Shown here piece after piece: positions 43,103 through 52,494 of a stretch of DNA of 64,000 nucleotides. The notes under the pieces were generated by a model that had not been told where the DNA came from, did not search any database, and saw nothing but the letters and a program-made list of their open reading frames with translations. How positions within the stretch are numbered: position 1 is the stretch's first letter; every line of letters starts with the position of its first letter. This DNA is from Desulfovibrio desulfuricans (lineage in GTDB: Bacteria > Desulfobacterota > Desulfovibrionia > Desulfovibrionales > Desulfovibrionaceae). The stretch is taken from NCBI RefSeq assembly GCF_024460775.1, contig NZ_JANFYZ010000008.1, positions 62,001-126,000 of the forward strand, in the 5' to 3' direction. The translations under genes and the position numbers were made by a program.

Positions 43103-43483
43103 ATGCCTTACAATCCGAATATGCGTGTTCTTGTGGTTGACGATTTTTCCACCATGCGCCGTATTGTGCGCAACATTCTGCGCCAGCTTGGTTTTCAGAA
43201 CGTGGTGGAAGCCGATGACGGCACCTCGGCATGGGAAGTTCTGAACCGCGAGAAGATCGACTTTATCGTTTCGGACTGGAACATGCCCCAGATGACAGGC
43301 ATTGATCTGCTCCGCAAGGTCCGCTCAAGCGAGCAGTTTGCCAACATCCCCTTTCTGATGGTCACTGCTGAAGCCCAGCAGGAAAACATCATTGAAGCCG
43401 TGCAGGCCAAGGTTTCCAACTACATCGTCAAACCCTTCACTGCGGACACGATGAAGCAGAAAATCGACAAGATTTTCCCCTAG
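43103..43483 (+). CDS. cheY: CheY-type response regulator
   Basis: 126 residues, a stand-alone receiver domain. The acidic pair VDDF (14-17 region), phospho-acceptor Asp in SDWNMPQ, the conserved Thr in VTAEA and Lys in VKPF are all in place. When phosphorylated it should bind the flagellar switch. The start follows CAAGGAG. It lies directly downstream of fliA in a flagellar cluster, which supports a motor role and not another signalling path. Confidence 0.94.
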   Translation: MPYNPNMRVLVVDDFSTMRRIVRNILRQLGFQNVVEADDGTSAWEVLNREKIDFIVSDWNMPQMTGIDLLRKVRSSEQFANIPFLMVTAEAQQENIIEAVQAKVSNYIVKPFTADTMKQKIDKIFP

Positions 43484-43636
43484 AGCATTCCATGTTGAAA
43501 AACTTGCCAGAGGCGATGTGCATTCGCCCGGCAAGCATGCGTGGCGCGGATATACATAAATAACCACGCAGGGCAGCCAGCCTTTTCGCAGGCAACCTGC
43601 CTTTGGCCACAGCGCCAAATTTCCCTGGCTTTGACG

Positions 43637-43696
43637 GCCCGCTCCTGGCCGGGGTCAGCGCTGCATGCGCTCACCTGGTTCGGGGCGGGTTTTTTG
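43637..43696 (+). terminator. Possible terminator after cheY
   Basis: CCCGCTCC and GGGGCGGG arms enclose a long structured loop and are followed by TTTTTTG. A second hairpin without a U tract (CTTGCC...GGCAAG) lies at 43503-43534. The rest of the spacer 43484-43773 shows no gene. Confidence 0.5.
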
Positions 43697-43773
43697 TTCT
43701 TAGTGGTTGCGGTAGTGTAGTGCTGGTCACGGCATGGAACAGATGAACAGGCCGTGATTGTCAGGAGAGGCGC

Positions 43774-44442
43774 GTGGCTGAAAAGCAGGATTTGAAAGAC
43801 GCCCCCGTCAAGGATGAACTTCAGGTTGCGGTCAGCCAGGACACAAGCCTGCGCAAGGTCGAACTTGATCTTGACGATGCCCCGTTCCTTGTGGAACAGG
43901 CGCCTCCTCCCCCGGCCAAAACCGAGGAAGCCCCACTTCAGGTAGCCGAAGAAGGGGCCGAACCACCCAAGAAGAAAAAAAAGCTGCTGCTCATTGCTGC
44001 CGCTGCTGGCCTGCTCGTGTTGCTGGTGGCAGGCGCTGCAATCTGGTGGTTTGTACTGCGCACCCCCCCGCCGCCGCCTCCGGAGCCAATCAAGCCAGAC
44101 GTGATCGTGGTGCCTTCTGCGAAAACACCGACTGCCCAGCCTGACAGCGTCAAGGAACTGGCACCCTTCGTTATTCCCCGGCAAACACCTACTGGGGCGC
44201 GCTTTTTGATCTGCAAATTTTCAACAGTCAGCCAAAGCCCCAGGGTGGGCATGGAGATTGACCACAAGCTCATCCCTCTGCGTGATGCCCTGTATTATTA
44301 CCTGAGCAGCAAGTCGGACGAGTTTTTGCTGAATCCGGCCAATACGGCTACCATAAAAAAAGACCTCAGCGGGGTGCTGAACGATTACCTGACGCAGGGG
44401 CGCATTGATGACATTTTGTTTGAGAGTTATCTGAACGAATAG
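43774..44442 (+). CDS. fliL: Flagellar basal-body-associated protein FliL
   Basis: 222 residues from a GTG start with CAGGAGAGG upstream. A cytoplasmic Pro/Glu-rich N-terminus of about 70 residues, one membrane helix (LLLIAAAAGLLVLLVAGAAIWWFVL, split here only by my reading; about 70-94), and a periplasmic FliL domain of about 110 residues with the conserved end LNDYLTQGRIDDILFESYL. FliL stabilises stators and affects torque. The cytoplasmic part is longer than in E. coli FliL. Confidence 0.85.
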   Translation: MAEKQDLKDAPVKDELQVAVSQDTSLRKVELDLDDAPFLVEQAPPPPAKTEEAPLQVAEEGAEPPKKKKKLLLIAAAAGLLVLLVAGAAIWWFVLRTPPPPPPEPIKPDVIVVPSAKTPTAQPDSVKELAPFVIPRQTPTGARFLICKFSTVSQSPRVGMEIDHKLIPLRDALYYYLSSKSDEFLLNPANTATIKKDLSGVLNDYLTQGRIDDILFESYLNE

Positions 44443-44578
44443 CCACAGCAGCATCTGCAGGCCAGTGGAGCCAGCAGACGACAGCGCCCGTGGCCCTACG
44501 CAAGGCACACCCGCTGCTGCTGCACAAGCGACCTGCTGAAGGTCGTCAGGCCCCCGGAACCGGCAACAGGAGGCCTCC

Positions 44579-44896
44579 ATGAGCGTTGACGCCACCATGG
44601 CCGTGCTGTATGCCCAGACCAGCCTGGCCACATCCGTAAGCAATGCCGCCGCTGTCGCCCCGCAGGCATCGGCTGCCATGTCGCGCGTTCTTGCCGCCGC
44701 CATGGCAAAGCAGGAGCAGCAGCAGGTAACGCGCACAGAACCCGGAACCCAGACGGCGCTGAACCCGGATGCCGATCACCAGGGCGCACCCCATTTTGGC
44801 AGCCGCAGAAGGCGGCGGCCCCCCCCTGAACCGGAAACCCCAGCGGGTGAAACTTCATCCCCGCTTGTGGGCAACCTTTTGAACATAAAAGTATGA
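44579..44896 (+). CDS. Small unknown protein in the flagellar cluster
   Basis: 105 residues with a strong AGGAGG site. The N-terminal half is Ala-rich and probably helical (TSLATSVSNAAAVAPQASAAM); the C-terminal half is basic and Pro-rich (GSRRRRRPPPEPETP). There is no signal or membrane segment. It overlaps the next gene by four bases (ATGA), so both are real or coupled. Not recognised. Confidence 0.6.
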   Translation: MSVDATMAVLYAQTSLATSVSNAAAVAPQASAAMSRVLAAAMAKQEQQQVTRTEPGTQTALNPDADHQGAPHFGSRRRRRPPPEPETPAGETSSPLVGNLLNIKV

Positions 44897-45318
44897 ACGA
44901 CACACTGCTTTACGCACTTATCATGCTCTTTTCCCTCTTCGAGCTTGCCATCCTTGGCGGTGTGCTTGTTTTCTACATGCGTTTGCGCCGGTCAGAGGGC
45001 CTGCTCAACGCCTTGCAGGGCAATCAGGACAGCCTGCTGGCGCGCATAGAAATGAACGCACGGCTGGAAAAAGAAATAGTGGCTACGTTTGCCCAACGGC
45101 AGGCGGAGTTGCGGAATCTGGATGAAAAGCTGGAAGCGCGCACGCATGAACTGCGCCGCCTGCTGGAACAGGCCGAGGGCATCAGCCGTTCGCCCCAGTT
45201 TTTGCGGGAACTGATTTTAAATGGACACCGCAAAGGCCTGAGCAGTCGGCAGATCGCCAAAAACGCTGGCCTCAGCGTGGATGAAGTGGATCTTATCCTT
45301 GCGCAGAACGTTCAGTAA
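44893..45318 (+). CDS. Membrane-anchored coiled-coil protein with C-terminal helix-turn-helix-like end
   Basis: 141 residues. One N-terminal membrane helix (about 5-28), then a long coiled coil (RIEMNARLEKEIVATFAQRQAELRNLDEKLEAR split over about 50-90), then a C-terminal segment GLSSRQIAKNAGLSVDEVDLIL that looks like a helix-turn-helix. This layout resembles DUF2802-type proteins found in flagellar gene clusters of other bacteria. The function is unknown. It is the last gene of the plus-strand flagellar run and is convergent with the next gene. Confidence 0.7.
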   Translation: MNDTLLYALIMLFSLFELAILGGVLVFYMRLRRSEGLLNALQGNQDSLLARIEMNARLEKEIVATFAQRQAELRNLDEKLEARTHELRRLLEQAEGISRSPQFLRELILNGHRKGLSSRQIAKNAGLSVDEVDLILAQNVQ

Positions 45319-45410
45319 GGCCCCATACGGCCCTTCACCCGCTGTGGGGCAGCCATTCCTTACGCAACCCCGCACGCACAGACAAACAATTACCCACTCC
45401 TGCGGCAGGG

Positions 45411-46094
45411 CTAGAAGTCAAGCTTGAACTGCATGCCCAACCCCAAGGCGGATTCGGGCTGTTTGTTGGCATTGGCGCGCTCGCGCTGCTCATCCTTGAG
45501 GATCAGCTCCGGCCCGACCCTGATGCTCAGGTCATCGCCCGCGTCCACATCCGCATAGGCCCGCACAACATGGCGGCTTTGCATGGGGACATTTTCGTCC
45601 GCCTCTAGTTCATGCTCTCCCTTCTTACGCCACGCGGAGTCTTCCTGCCCCACGCTCACTGCCATGCCGCTTTTGTGTTCTTCTTTTGCTGGCGGCCCCT
45701 TGAGGGCGGAATTGATGCTGGCCGTTGTATTTACTGATTTTTCCTTGGGCGCGTCATCCCCCACGGCCCGCTTTTGCAGATCGTTGGTGCTTGTGCCTTC
45801 CCGCCATGCATCCCGGCTCTGCGCCCCGCCGCCAAACGCCCACGCTGGGGCGTGAATACCCTTGGAGTTCTTTTCCTTCTGCTTGCCCTCGCGCCGGTTT
45901 GCCTTGGCGGAGGCCCCTTTTTTCTCGCCAGAACGCTGGGCGCTGGATTTGGGGGGGGCACTTTGAGGTGTGCTTTTGTCAGTCTGATCTGTCGAGGCCG
46001 GATTTTCCTTGGCGCATGCCAAATCCGGCGCAGAGCAGCACAAACCCAGCGCAACGCAAAGAGAAAGAAAAATCAGGGGCAACTTTTTATCCAT
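45411..46094 (-). CDS. Small exported protein of unknown function
   Basis: 227 residues with a signal peptide (about 1-28, ending LACAKE). The mature part begins with a low-complexity stretch rich in Ser, Lys, Ala and Glu (about 30-80). The C-terminal part ends QPESALGLGMQFKLDF, like the last strand of a beta barrel or a surface protein. Not recognised. The start has AGGG upstream. It lies downstream of the RND efflux operon on the same strand but is separated from it by 177 bases. Confidence 0.6.
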   Translation of the reverse strand: MDKKLPLIFLSLCVALGLCCSAPDLACAKENPASTDQTDKSTPQSAPPKSSAQRSGEKKGASAKANRREGKQKEKNSKGIHAPAWAFGGGAQSRDAWREGTSTNDLQKRAVGDDAPKEKSVNTTASINSALKGPPAKEEHKSGMAVSVGQEDSAWRKKGEHELEADENVPMQSRHVVRAYADVDAGDDLSIRVGPELILKDEQRERANANKQPESALGLGMQFKLDF

Positions 46095-46271
46095 GTTTTT
46101 CCCTTTACGACAGGCCCGCCCCTTCTGTAAAGCCCCCGCGAGCGGGCCGGGCTGGCTTCAGTTCCCAGATACGGACGAATATGCACATAAACGCACAGTG
46201 GGGGAAGCGCCGTCAGACGCCTCCCCCCCCTGTTTATCAGTCAGCGGCAGCATGCCGCTTCAGTTCGTATA

Positions 46272-47813
46272 TTATTCGGATTTAGCCGCAGGCGCGCTTG
46301 CCCGTCCGCCAGCCTGCTCCTGCAACAGCTTTTCTGTGTTCACCACAGGGAAGCTGGGGCTTGTGCCGGGGTCCTGCCAACCGCCGCCAAGGGCCATGCA
46401 CACGCTGACGACGCTATCAAGTCTGTCGCGCAGCGCTGTCGCCAACCGCAGTTCGGCAGCAAAAAGCTGACGCTCGGCGTCCAGCACCGTCAGGTAGTCC
46501 GTATAGCCGTTGTCGTATTGCAGGCCAGCAATCTGGGCGGCACGCCGCAGGCTTTCAACCTGCACCTGCATGCTGCTCACGATGTGGTCGGCCTCACGCT
46601 GCGATGTCAGCGCCGTGCGGATGTCTTCAAAGGCCGTCTGCACTGTTTTACGATACACGGCGATGGCTGCCTTTTTCTGGGCTTCGGCATCCTTGAGGTT
46701 ATACCAGTTGCGGCCAAAATCCAGCAAGGGCACCGTACCGCTTGCGCCATAGCTCCATGTACCAGCGGGGCCGGTAAAGAGGTTGCCCATGGAAGCGCTC
46801 AGGGAGCCCAGCATGCCCGTGAGGGAGATGGAGGGGAAGAACTGTGCGCGGGCAACGCCGATATTGGCGTTGTAGGCCATGATGCTGAATTCTGCGGCGC
46901 GCACGTCAGGCCGACGCTCCAGAAGATCAGAAGGCAGGCCAGCGGGCAGCACAGGCGGCGCGGGCAACATGTGGATGCCCTGTCCGCGCTTCATGGCCCG
47001 ATCCATTATGTCGCGGGGCGAGCGGCCAAGCAGCACGGCCAGACCGGCCTCTGCCTTGTCCACATCCACGGTGCTGGTGTGCACCTGGGCGCGGGCGGTT
47101 TCCACCTCTGCACGGGCGCGCTGCCAGTCGAGTTCGGTAATATCGCCCTGTTTGTAGCGGGCGGTATAAATCCGGAAGGATTCTTCACGCGATTTCAGGG
47201 TGCGTCGGGCCGTATCAAGCTGCATGTCCTGCGCCAGCAGGGCAAAGTAGCCCTGGGCCGTCTGCCCGGCCACCGAGAGGCGGAGGGCTTCGTGCCCAAT
47301 AACCGTGGTCATCAGGATATCGCTGAGCATGGTGTACTGGTTGCGGATCTTGCCCCAGAAATCCAGTTCCCAGGAGGCGCTCAGAGCGCCCTGATAGGCT
47401 GTGGTAGAACGCGACAACTTGCTCTGGTCAAAAGGCACCGTGTTGGCGGCTTTTTCTGATGCGCCCTGAGCGGCGGCGGAACCGGTGCCGTTGATGACGG
47501 GCATCAACGCGGCCGTGCCTACGCCCACCTGCGCGGCGGCAGATTCAATCTTGGCCATGGATTCGGCCAGATCCTGATTGTTTTTCAGCGCTTCTTCAAC
47601 CAGTTCTGACAGCACAGGGTCGTTAAACCTGTTCCACCAGTCGGTATGCAGAGGCGCTGAGCCCATATCCACTGCCCTCCACTGCTTGGGCATTTCCTGC
47701 TCCGGCCTGTCATAGCGCGGAGCAAGAGAGCATGCCGAAAGCAGCATGGCCAGCATCAGCACCAATGCAGGTGTCTTGAGCATTATGCCCGGGGCCTTGC
47801 CGGAAGCGCTCAT
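46272..47813 (-). CDS. Outer-membrane efflux channel (OprM/NodT type lipoprotein)
   Basis: 513 residues. Lipobox LLSAC near residue 27 and mature start CSLAPRYDRP, followed by the two repeated OEP domains; repeats show as AVDMGSAPLHTDWWNRFNDP and LLERRPDVRAAEFSI. It forms a trimeric TolC-like channel joining the pump to the outside. Its ATG overlaps the RND gene stop by four bases, so all three efflux genes are one operon. A GC-rich hairpin without a U tract lies just after it (46199-46232). Confidence 0.93.
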   Translation of the reverse strand: MSASGKAPGIMLKTPALVLMLAMLLSACSLAPRYDRPEQEMPKQWRAVDMGSAPLHTDWWNRFNDPVLSELVEEALKNNQDLAESMAKIESAAAQVGVGTAALMPVINGTGSAAAQGASEKAANTVPFDQSKLSRSTTAYQGALSASWELDFWGKIRNQYTMLSDILMTTVIGHEALRLSVAGQTAQGYFALLAQDMQLDTARRTLKSREESFRIYTARYKQGDITELDWQRARAEVETARAQVHTSTVDVDKAEAGLAVLLGRSPRDIMDRAMKRGQGIHMLPAPPVLPAGLPSDLLERRPDVRAAEFSIMAYNANIGVARAQFFPSISLTGMLGSLSASMGNLFTGPAGTWSYGASGTVPLLDFGRNWYNLKDAEAQKKAAIAVYRKTVQTAFEDIRTALTSQREADHIVSSMQVQVESLRRAAQIAGLQYDNGYTDYLTVLDAERQLFAAELRLATALRDRLDSVVSVCMALGGGWQDPGTSPSFPVVNTEKLLQEQAGGRASAPAAKSE

Positions 47814-50800
47814 ATGTCGTCCTCCTGGTCTTCCGCAAGGTGGTCCCTGCCCGCATTCGGATCAGTTTTGCCCTGCAGTTTCAGTGAGAGTTGCATGATG
47901 GCCTTGAAGAAGAACGGCACAAACAGCGTGGCTATGCACGTTGCCGCCAGCATGCCGCCGATGACCGCCGTGCCGATGGCGTGGCGGCTGTTTGCGCCCG
48001 CGCCCGTGCTGATGGCCAACGGCACGCAGCCGAGGATAAAGGCAAGCGAGGTCATCACGATGGGCCGAAAACGCAGCTTGGATGCGTGGATGGCCGCCGC
48101 ATCAAGGCTGCGCCCGGCGCGCCAGGCCTCAACAGCGAATTCCACGATAAGGATGGCGTTTTTAGCCGCCAGACCTACCAGGGTCACCAGCGCCACCTGG
48201 AAGTAGATGTCGTTGGAAAGCCCGCGACCCCAGGTCGCCAACAGGGCTCCGAACACGCCAAAAGGCACGGCCGTGAGCACTGAAAGCGGCAAGGACCAGG
48301 ATTCATATTGTGCTGCAAGAATCAGGAAGACCATGACCAGCGCCAGCACAAAGATGACAGTGGTGTCGGCGCTTGCCATTTTTTCCTGAAGGGCGGTACC
48401 AACCCAGCCCAGCTGATAATCGGAGGACAAAACCACAGAAGCGGCTTTTTCCATTTCGTTGAGGGCCTGACCCGAAGAATACCCAGGCGTGGGCGCACCC
48501 ATGATGTGGGCTGCGGGGAACACGTTGTAGCGTTCCACAACCTGGGGTGCGGTGCGGCGCTCAAGGGACATCACTGCAGTCAGGGGCACCATCTCGCCAT
48601 TTTTATTGGGCACGTATATGTCGTTAAGGCTTTCAGGCAGCACACGGGTATCCGCCTCAGCCTGCAGACGTACCTGGAAGGTGCGGCCCATGAGGTTGAA
48701 GTCGTTGACGTATGAACTGCCGAATGTGGCGCTCATGGCCGAATACACATCGGCGATGCTGATGCCCATATCCTTGCAGCGTTCGCGGTCAAGGTTGGCG
48801 TAGAGCTGGGGCGAACCAGTAGTGAAGAGGTTGCGCACCATGCCCACAGCCGGGTACTTGGGCGTGCCGTCGGCATTTTTGGAGGTCACTTCAAGCACCA
48901 GCTTGTTGGCAGCTTCTTCCATGTCCTTGAGGCTGCCGCTGCCGCGCATCTGCACATAGCCTTCAAAACCACCGGTATTACTCATGCCGCTGATGGGCGG
49001 CGGCGTAAAGCCCAAGATAAAGGCCTCGGGCTGCATCACGGTTACAGCGCCCACGGTGTTCACGATGACGCTGGCTGCATCCTTGGGATCCTTGCGTTCC
49101 CCCCAGGGCTTGAGCAGGGCAAAGAAAGTGCCGTAGTTACTCTTGGCAGCCATGGAGGTGATGTCCAGACCGGAGAGCGTGCCCACGCTCAAGACCGCAG
49201 GGTTCTTGAGCATGAAGTCGGTAAGCACCTTGTTGACCGCGCGGGTGCGGGGCTGGGCCGCGCCATCGTCCAGAATGGCCAGACCAAGCAGGTAGCCCTG
49301 GTCTTCATCCGGCACAAGGCCGCCGGGCACTACGCGGAACAGCCCCACGATGCACAGAACCATGACTACGCAGAGCGCCAGCGCACGCCAGGCGGAGGCT
49401 TTGACAAAACGCACGGCGTTTACATAGCGGCGGGTAATGCGACCAAACACATAGTTGAACCACACAAAGCCCTTGGCAGGCGTGTGGTCATGGGCATGCG
49501 GCTTGAGCAGCAGGGCGCAGAGCGCCGGAGTGAGCGTCAGCGCCACAATGCCCGAAAGCACCACCGATACCGAGATCGTAATGGCAAACTGCTTGTACAT
49601 CTGCCCCGCAAGGCCGCCCATGAACGAAACAGGGATAAACACGGCGCACAGCACAAGCACAATGGCGATAACCGGGGCCGTAACTTCGTTCATGGCCTTT
49701 GCTGTCGCCTCCCTGGGCGGCAGATGCTCCGAACTCATGATACGTTCAACGTTTTCAAGCACAACGATGGCGTCGTCCACCACGATACCGATGGCAAGCA
49801 CCAGAGCGAACAGCGTAAGCGTGTTGATGGTGTAGCCAAAGGCGTACAGACCCGCGAACGTGCCGATAATGGATACCGGCACGGCAATGCAGGGAATGAG
49901 CGTGGCGCGCCAGTTTTGCAGAAAGACGTAAACAACGATGAACACCAGGATCATGGCTTCGACCAGGGTGCTCACCACTTCCTTGATGGATTCGATAACG
50001 AAGTCGTTGTTGTCCACCAGCAGGGTATACGCCAAGCCATCGGGCATGCGCGAGGCAATGTCCTCCAGCTTGGCCTTTACCATATCGCCCGTGGCGATGG
50101 CGTTGGCGCCCGGCAACAGATACACGGCGCCCATGCGGGCACCCATGCCGTTATAGCTGGAAAGAACGCTGTAATCCTTGCCGCCCAGTTCTATGCGCGC
50201 CACATCCTTAAGCCGCAGCATGGCGCTGTCATCACCGGAGCGGACGATGATTTCGCCAAATTCTTCGGGAGTGACAAGGCGGCCCTGGGTGTCGATCTGC
50301 CAGGTAAGCTGGGTGGAGTCAGCCGTGGGCATGTCGCCCAATCGACCAGGCGCGTACTGGGAGTTCTGCTCCTGGATGGCCGAGGTTACCTGCTGTGTGG
50401 TAATGCCGTACTTGGCGAGCTTGTCCGGCTGCAGCCAGATGCGCATGGAGTAGTCCATGCTGCCAAAAAGCGAGCAGTCGCCCACGCCGTTGAGGCGTTT
50501 GAGTTCGTCAACAACGTTGACCTGGGCCCAGTTGTGGATGAACACGTCGCTATAGCGCCCGTCGGGCGAATAGAAACAGAACACCTGCAACATGGCGGGC
50601 GAACGCTTGACGACCGTGACGCCCTGCCTGCGCACATCTTCCGGCAAGGTGGCCTGGGCCAGGTTAACCTTGTTGTTCACGTTGACCAGGGCCATGTTGG
50701 CATCACTGCCCAGCTTGAAGTACACGTTGATGTTGCCCGAGCCGGAACCCGAAGCGGCAATGGAAGTCATGTAGAGCATGTTTTCCACACCGTTGATATT

Positions 50801-51016
50801 CACTTCGAGGGGAGCCAGAACCGTGGAGGCAATGGTTTCCGCAGAAGCGCCGGGGTACGACACGCTCACGTTGACCGTGGGCGGCACAAGGTCGGGGTAT
50901 TGTGCGATGGGCAGGGCCTTCATGGCCAGCGCGCCCACCAGGGTTATGACAATGGAGATAACGGCCGACAGAACCGGCCTGCGCAAAAAGAAATTCGGCT
51001 TTGTAGAAACAGCCAT
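47810..51016 (-). CDS. RND efflux transporter, HAE1 (AcrB-like) family
   Basis: 1068 residues, full length. A proton-driven pump of the inner membrane for hydrophobic compounds and drugs. The N-terminal start NFFLRRPVLSAVISIVITLVGALA is typical, and the proton-relay acidic pair lies in IGIVVDDAIVVLENV near residue 407. Two large periplasmic domains and 12 helices are expected and visible. It lies between its membrane fusion protein and outer-membrane channel. No local regulator gene is seen, so the operon may be regulated from elsewhere. Confidence 0.96.
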   Translation of the reverse strand: MAVSTKPNFFLRRPVLSAVISIVITLVGALAMKALPIAQYPDLVPPTVNVSVSYPGASAETIASTVLAPLEVNINGVENMLYMTSIAASGSGSGNINVYFKLGSDANMALVNVNNKVNLAQATLPEDVRRQGVTVVKRSPAMLQVFCFYSPDGRYSDVFIHNWAQVNVVDELKRLNGVGDCSLFGSMDYSMRIWLQPDKLAKYGITTQQVTSAIQEQNSQYAPGRLGDMPTADSTQLTWQIDTQGRLVTPEEFGEIIVRSGDDSAMLRLKDVARIELGGKDYSVLSSYNGMGARMGAVYLLPGANAIATGDMVKAKLEDIASRMPDGLAYTLLVDNNDFVIESIKEVVSTLVEAMILVFIVVYVFLQNWRATLIPCIAVPVSIIGTFAGLYAFGYTINTLTLFALVLAIGIVVDDAIVVLENVERIMSSEHLPPREATAKAMNEVTAPVIAIVLVLCAVFIPVSFMGGLAGQMYKQFAITISVSVVLSGIVALTLTPALCALLLKPHAHDHTPAKGFVWFNYVFGRITRRYVNAVRFVKASAWRALALCVVMVLCIVGLFRVVPGGLVPDEDQGYLLGLAILDDGAAQPRTRAVNKVLTDFMLKNPAVLSVGTLSGLDITSMAAKSNYGTFFALLKPWGERKDPKDAASVIVNTVGAVTVMQPEAFILGFTPPPISGMSNTGGFEGYVQMRGSGSLKDMEEAANKLVLEVTSKNADGTPKYPAVGMVRNLFTTGSPQLYANLDRERCKDMGISIADVYSAMSATFGSSYVNDFNLMGRTFQVRLQAEADTRVLPESLNDIYVPNKNGEMVPLTAVMSLERRTAPQVVERYNVFPAAHIMGAPTPGYSSGQALNEMEKAASVVLSSDYQLGWVGTALQEKMASADTTVIFVLALVMVFLILAAQYESWSLPLSVLTAVPFGVFGALLATWGRGLSNDIYFQVALVTLVGLAAKNAILIVEFAVEAWRAGRSLDAAAIHASKLRFRPIVMTSLAFILGCVPLAISTGAGANSRHAIGTAVIGGMLAATCIATLFVPFFFKAIMQLSLKLQGKTDPNAGRDHLAEDQEDDI

Positions 51017-51023
51017 ATGCTAC

Positions 51024-52136
51024 CTACTTCTTCGGCGCGGCATCCTGGGGCTGCTGCCCACCGGCTTGCTGCACGCGCACTTGAGTCCCGGGGCGGGCTT
51101 TGATGATACCTTCACTGATGATGCGTTCCCCGCCCTTGAGGCCGGAACCCACCAGATACTGATCTCCCACAGCCACAGTCACAGTGATGGGAATGGGGTA
51201 GACCTTGTCGTCCTTGTCCAGCCCCATGACCACGGTACCCTTCTGGGTCACGACAACGCACTTTTGCGGAATAAGAATGGCGTTCTTGAGAATATCGCCT
51301 TCCACAAACAGGCGCACATACTGCCCGGGCATGATCTGCCCGTCGGCATTGGGAAACACCGCACGGGCCTTGATAACGCCCGTGGTGGGCTGCACCTGGC
51401 TGTCGATAAAGGTCACGTCGCCTTCCGTGCCGTACATGGTGCCGTCCAGCAGGCGCAACCTGGCCTTGTAGCGGTTGTCCTTGGGGAACACCAGAACGCC
51501 CGAGGCTGCAAGCTGCTGGCGCAGCATGCGGTCAGGCGCGGCGATGGAAAAGTCAATGTACATGGGATCTGTCTGGTTCACGTAGGTAAGCAGCGAATTG
51601 TTGCTCACCAGGTTGCCGGGGGTGTAGTTTTCCTTGCTGCTGTAGCCGGAAACAGGCGCCACCACCTGACAGTAATCCAGATTGATCTTGGCCTGACGCA
51701 GGGAGGCCTTGGCGCTGTCGTACGCTGCCAGGGCAGAATCGCGGTCTTTCTGCGAAACGGCGTTCTTTTCGTACAGAGGGCGAATACGCTTCCATTCACG
51801 TTCCGCGTTCACGTACTGGGCCTGCGCCTGCTGCACCTGGGCTTCGTACTGATCGCGTTCAAGCTGGAACATCTGCTGCCCGGCCTTAACGAAATCGCCT
51901 TCGTTATACAGGCGCTTTTCAATAATGCCCTGAACACGGGCGCGCACTTCAACAGCGCGTGAACCCGAGGCCTGCGCCTGGAACTGGCTGGGCCAGGAGG
52001 CATCGGCAACGGTTACTTCAACAGCCGACACCGGCAAGCGCATGTCGGGTTGTCCTTTTTTGTCGCTCTGGCAGGCGACAAGGGCAAGGCAAAGCCCCAA
52101 TACAACTGAAATTTTCGCAATAGGTCTGATACTCAT
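51024..52136 (-). CDS. RND efflux membrane fusion protein (AcrA-like lipoprotein)
   Basis: 370 residues. Signal with lipobox LALVAC, so Cys22 is lipidated in the periplasm. The lipoyl halves flank a coiled-coil hairpin (about 85-160, YEAQVQQAQAQYVNAEREWKR), then a beta-barrel domain. It couples pump and channel. The ATG at 52136 has GGAG eight bases upstream; the long reading from 52256 lacks a match. It is the first gene of the MFP-RND-OMF operon, 7 bases from the pump gene. Confidence 0.93.
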   Translation of the reverse strand: MSIRPIAKISVVLGLCLALVACQSDKKGQPDMRLPVSAVEVTVADASWPSQFQAQASGSRAVEVRARVQGIIEKRLYNEGDFVKAGQQMFQLERDQYEAQVQQAQAQYVNAEREWKRIRPLYEKNAVSQKDRDSALAAYDSAKASLRQAKINLDYCQVVAPVSGYSSKENYTPGNLVSNNSLLTYVNQTDPMYIDFSIAAPDRMLRQQLAASGVLVFPKDNRYKARLRLLDGTMYGTEGDVTFIDSQVQPTTGVIKARAVFPNADGQIMPGQYVRLFVEGDILKNAILIPQKCVVVTQKGTVVMGLDKDDKVYPIPITVTVAVGDQYLVGSGLKGGERIISEGIIKARPGTQVRVQQAGGQQPQDAAPKK

Positions 52137-52283
52137 GAATAACTCCATATGGCGTGGCGCACGGCGCTCAAAACACGCACGGCGTAACGGCGGCGGCTTT
52201 ATTTTCCACCGAGACGGGTCATCGCTAAACGTCGTTCCTGGGGGGGGGATCAGCATGAAAGATTTGGCGCGAACAAGCGCCTA

Positions 52284-52304
52284 ATGACGCGTTGGGGGCG
52301 TCAT
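52284..52304. promoter_or_regulatory. Inverted repeat upstream of the efflux operon
   Basis: ATGACGC, 7 bases, GCGTCAT, perfect, about 150 bases before the first efflux gene. A candidate operator or hairpin. The rest of 52137-52494 is AT-rich towards its right end; I could not place a firm promoter. Confidence 0.35.
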
Positions 52305-52494
52305 ACAGCCCCAGCCTGATAAACTCACCGACAATTGCAGTAAACCACCCCTTTAAAAAGCACAGTTCACGCCAAAAAGCAATGTATCGGGCTGTTGGGC
52401 AGCCAAATGTTGAATGCGATTATTCTTTGTAATTTCAGGTGGTTACGGTATCGTGGTATTTTTTTATAACATACTGAAATTATTAACTATTTTT

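Noticed and set aside
43720..43745. A sigma54 promoter (CTGGTCACGG) before fliL
   Set aside because: There is no GC element at the correct distance.
49484..51103. A long plus-strand frame opposite the RND pump
   Set aside because: Antisense to a full-length AcrB-like gene with all motifs intact.
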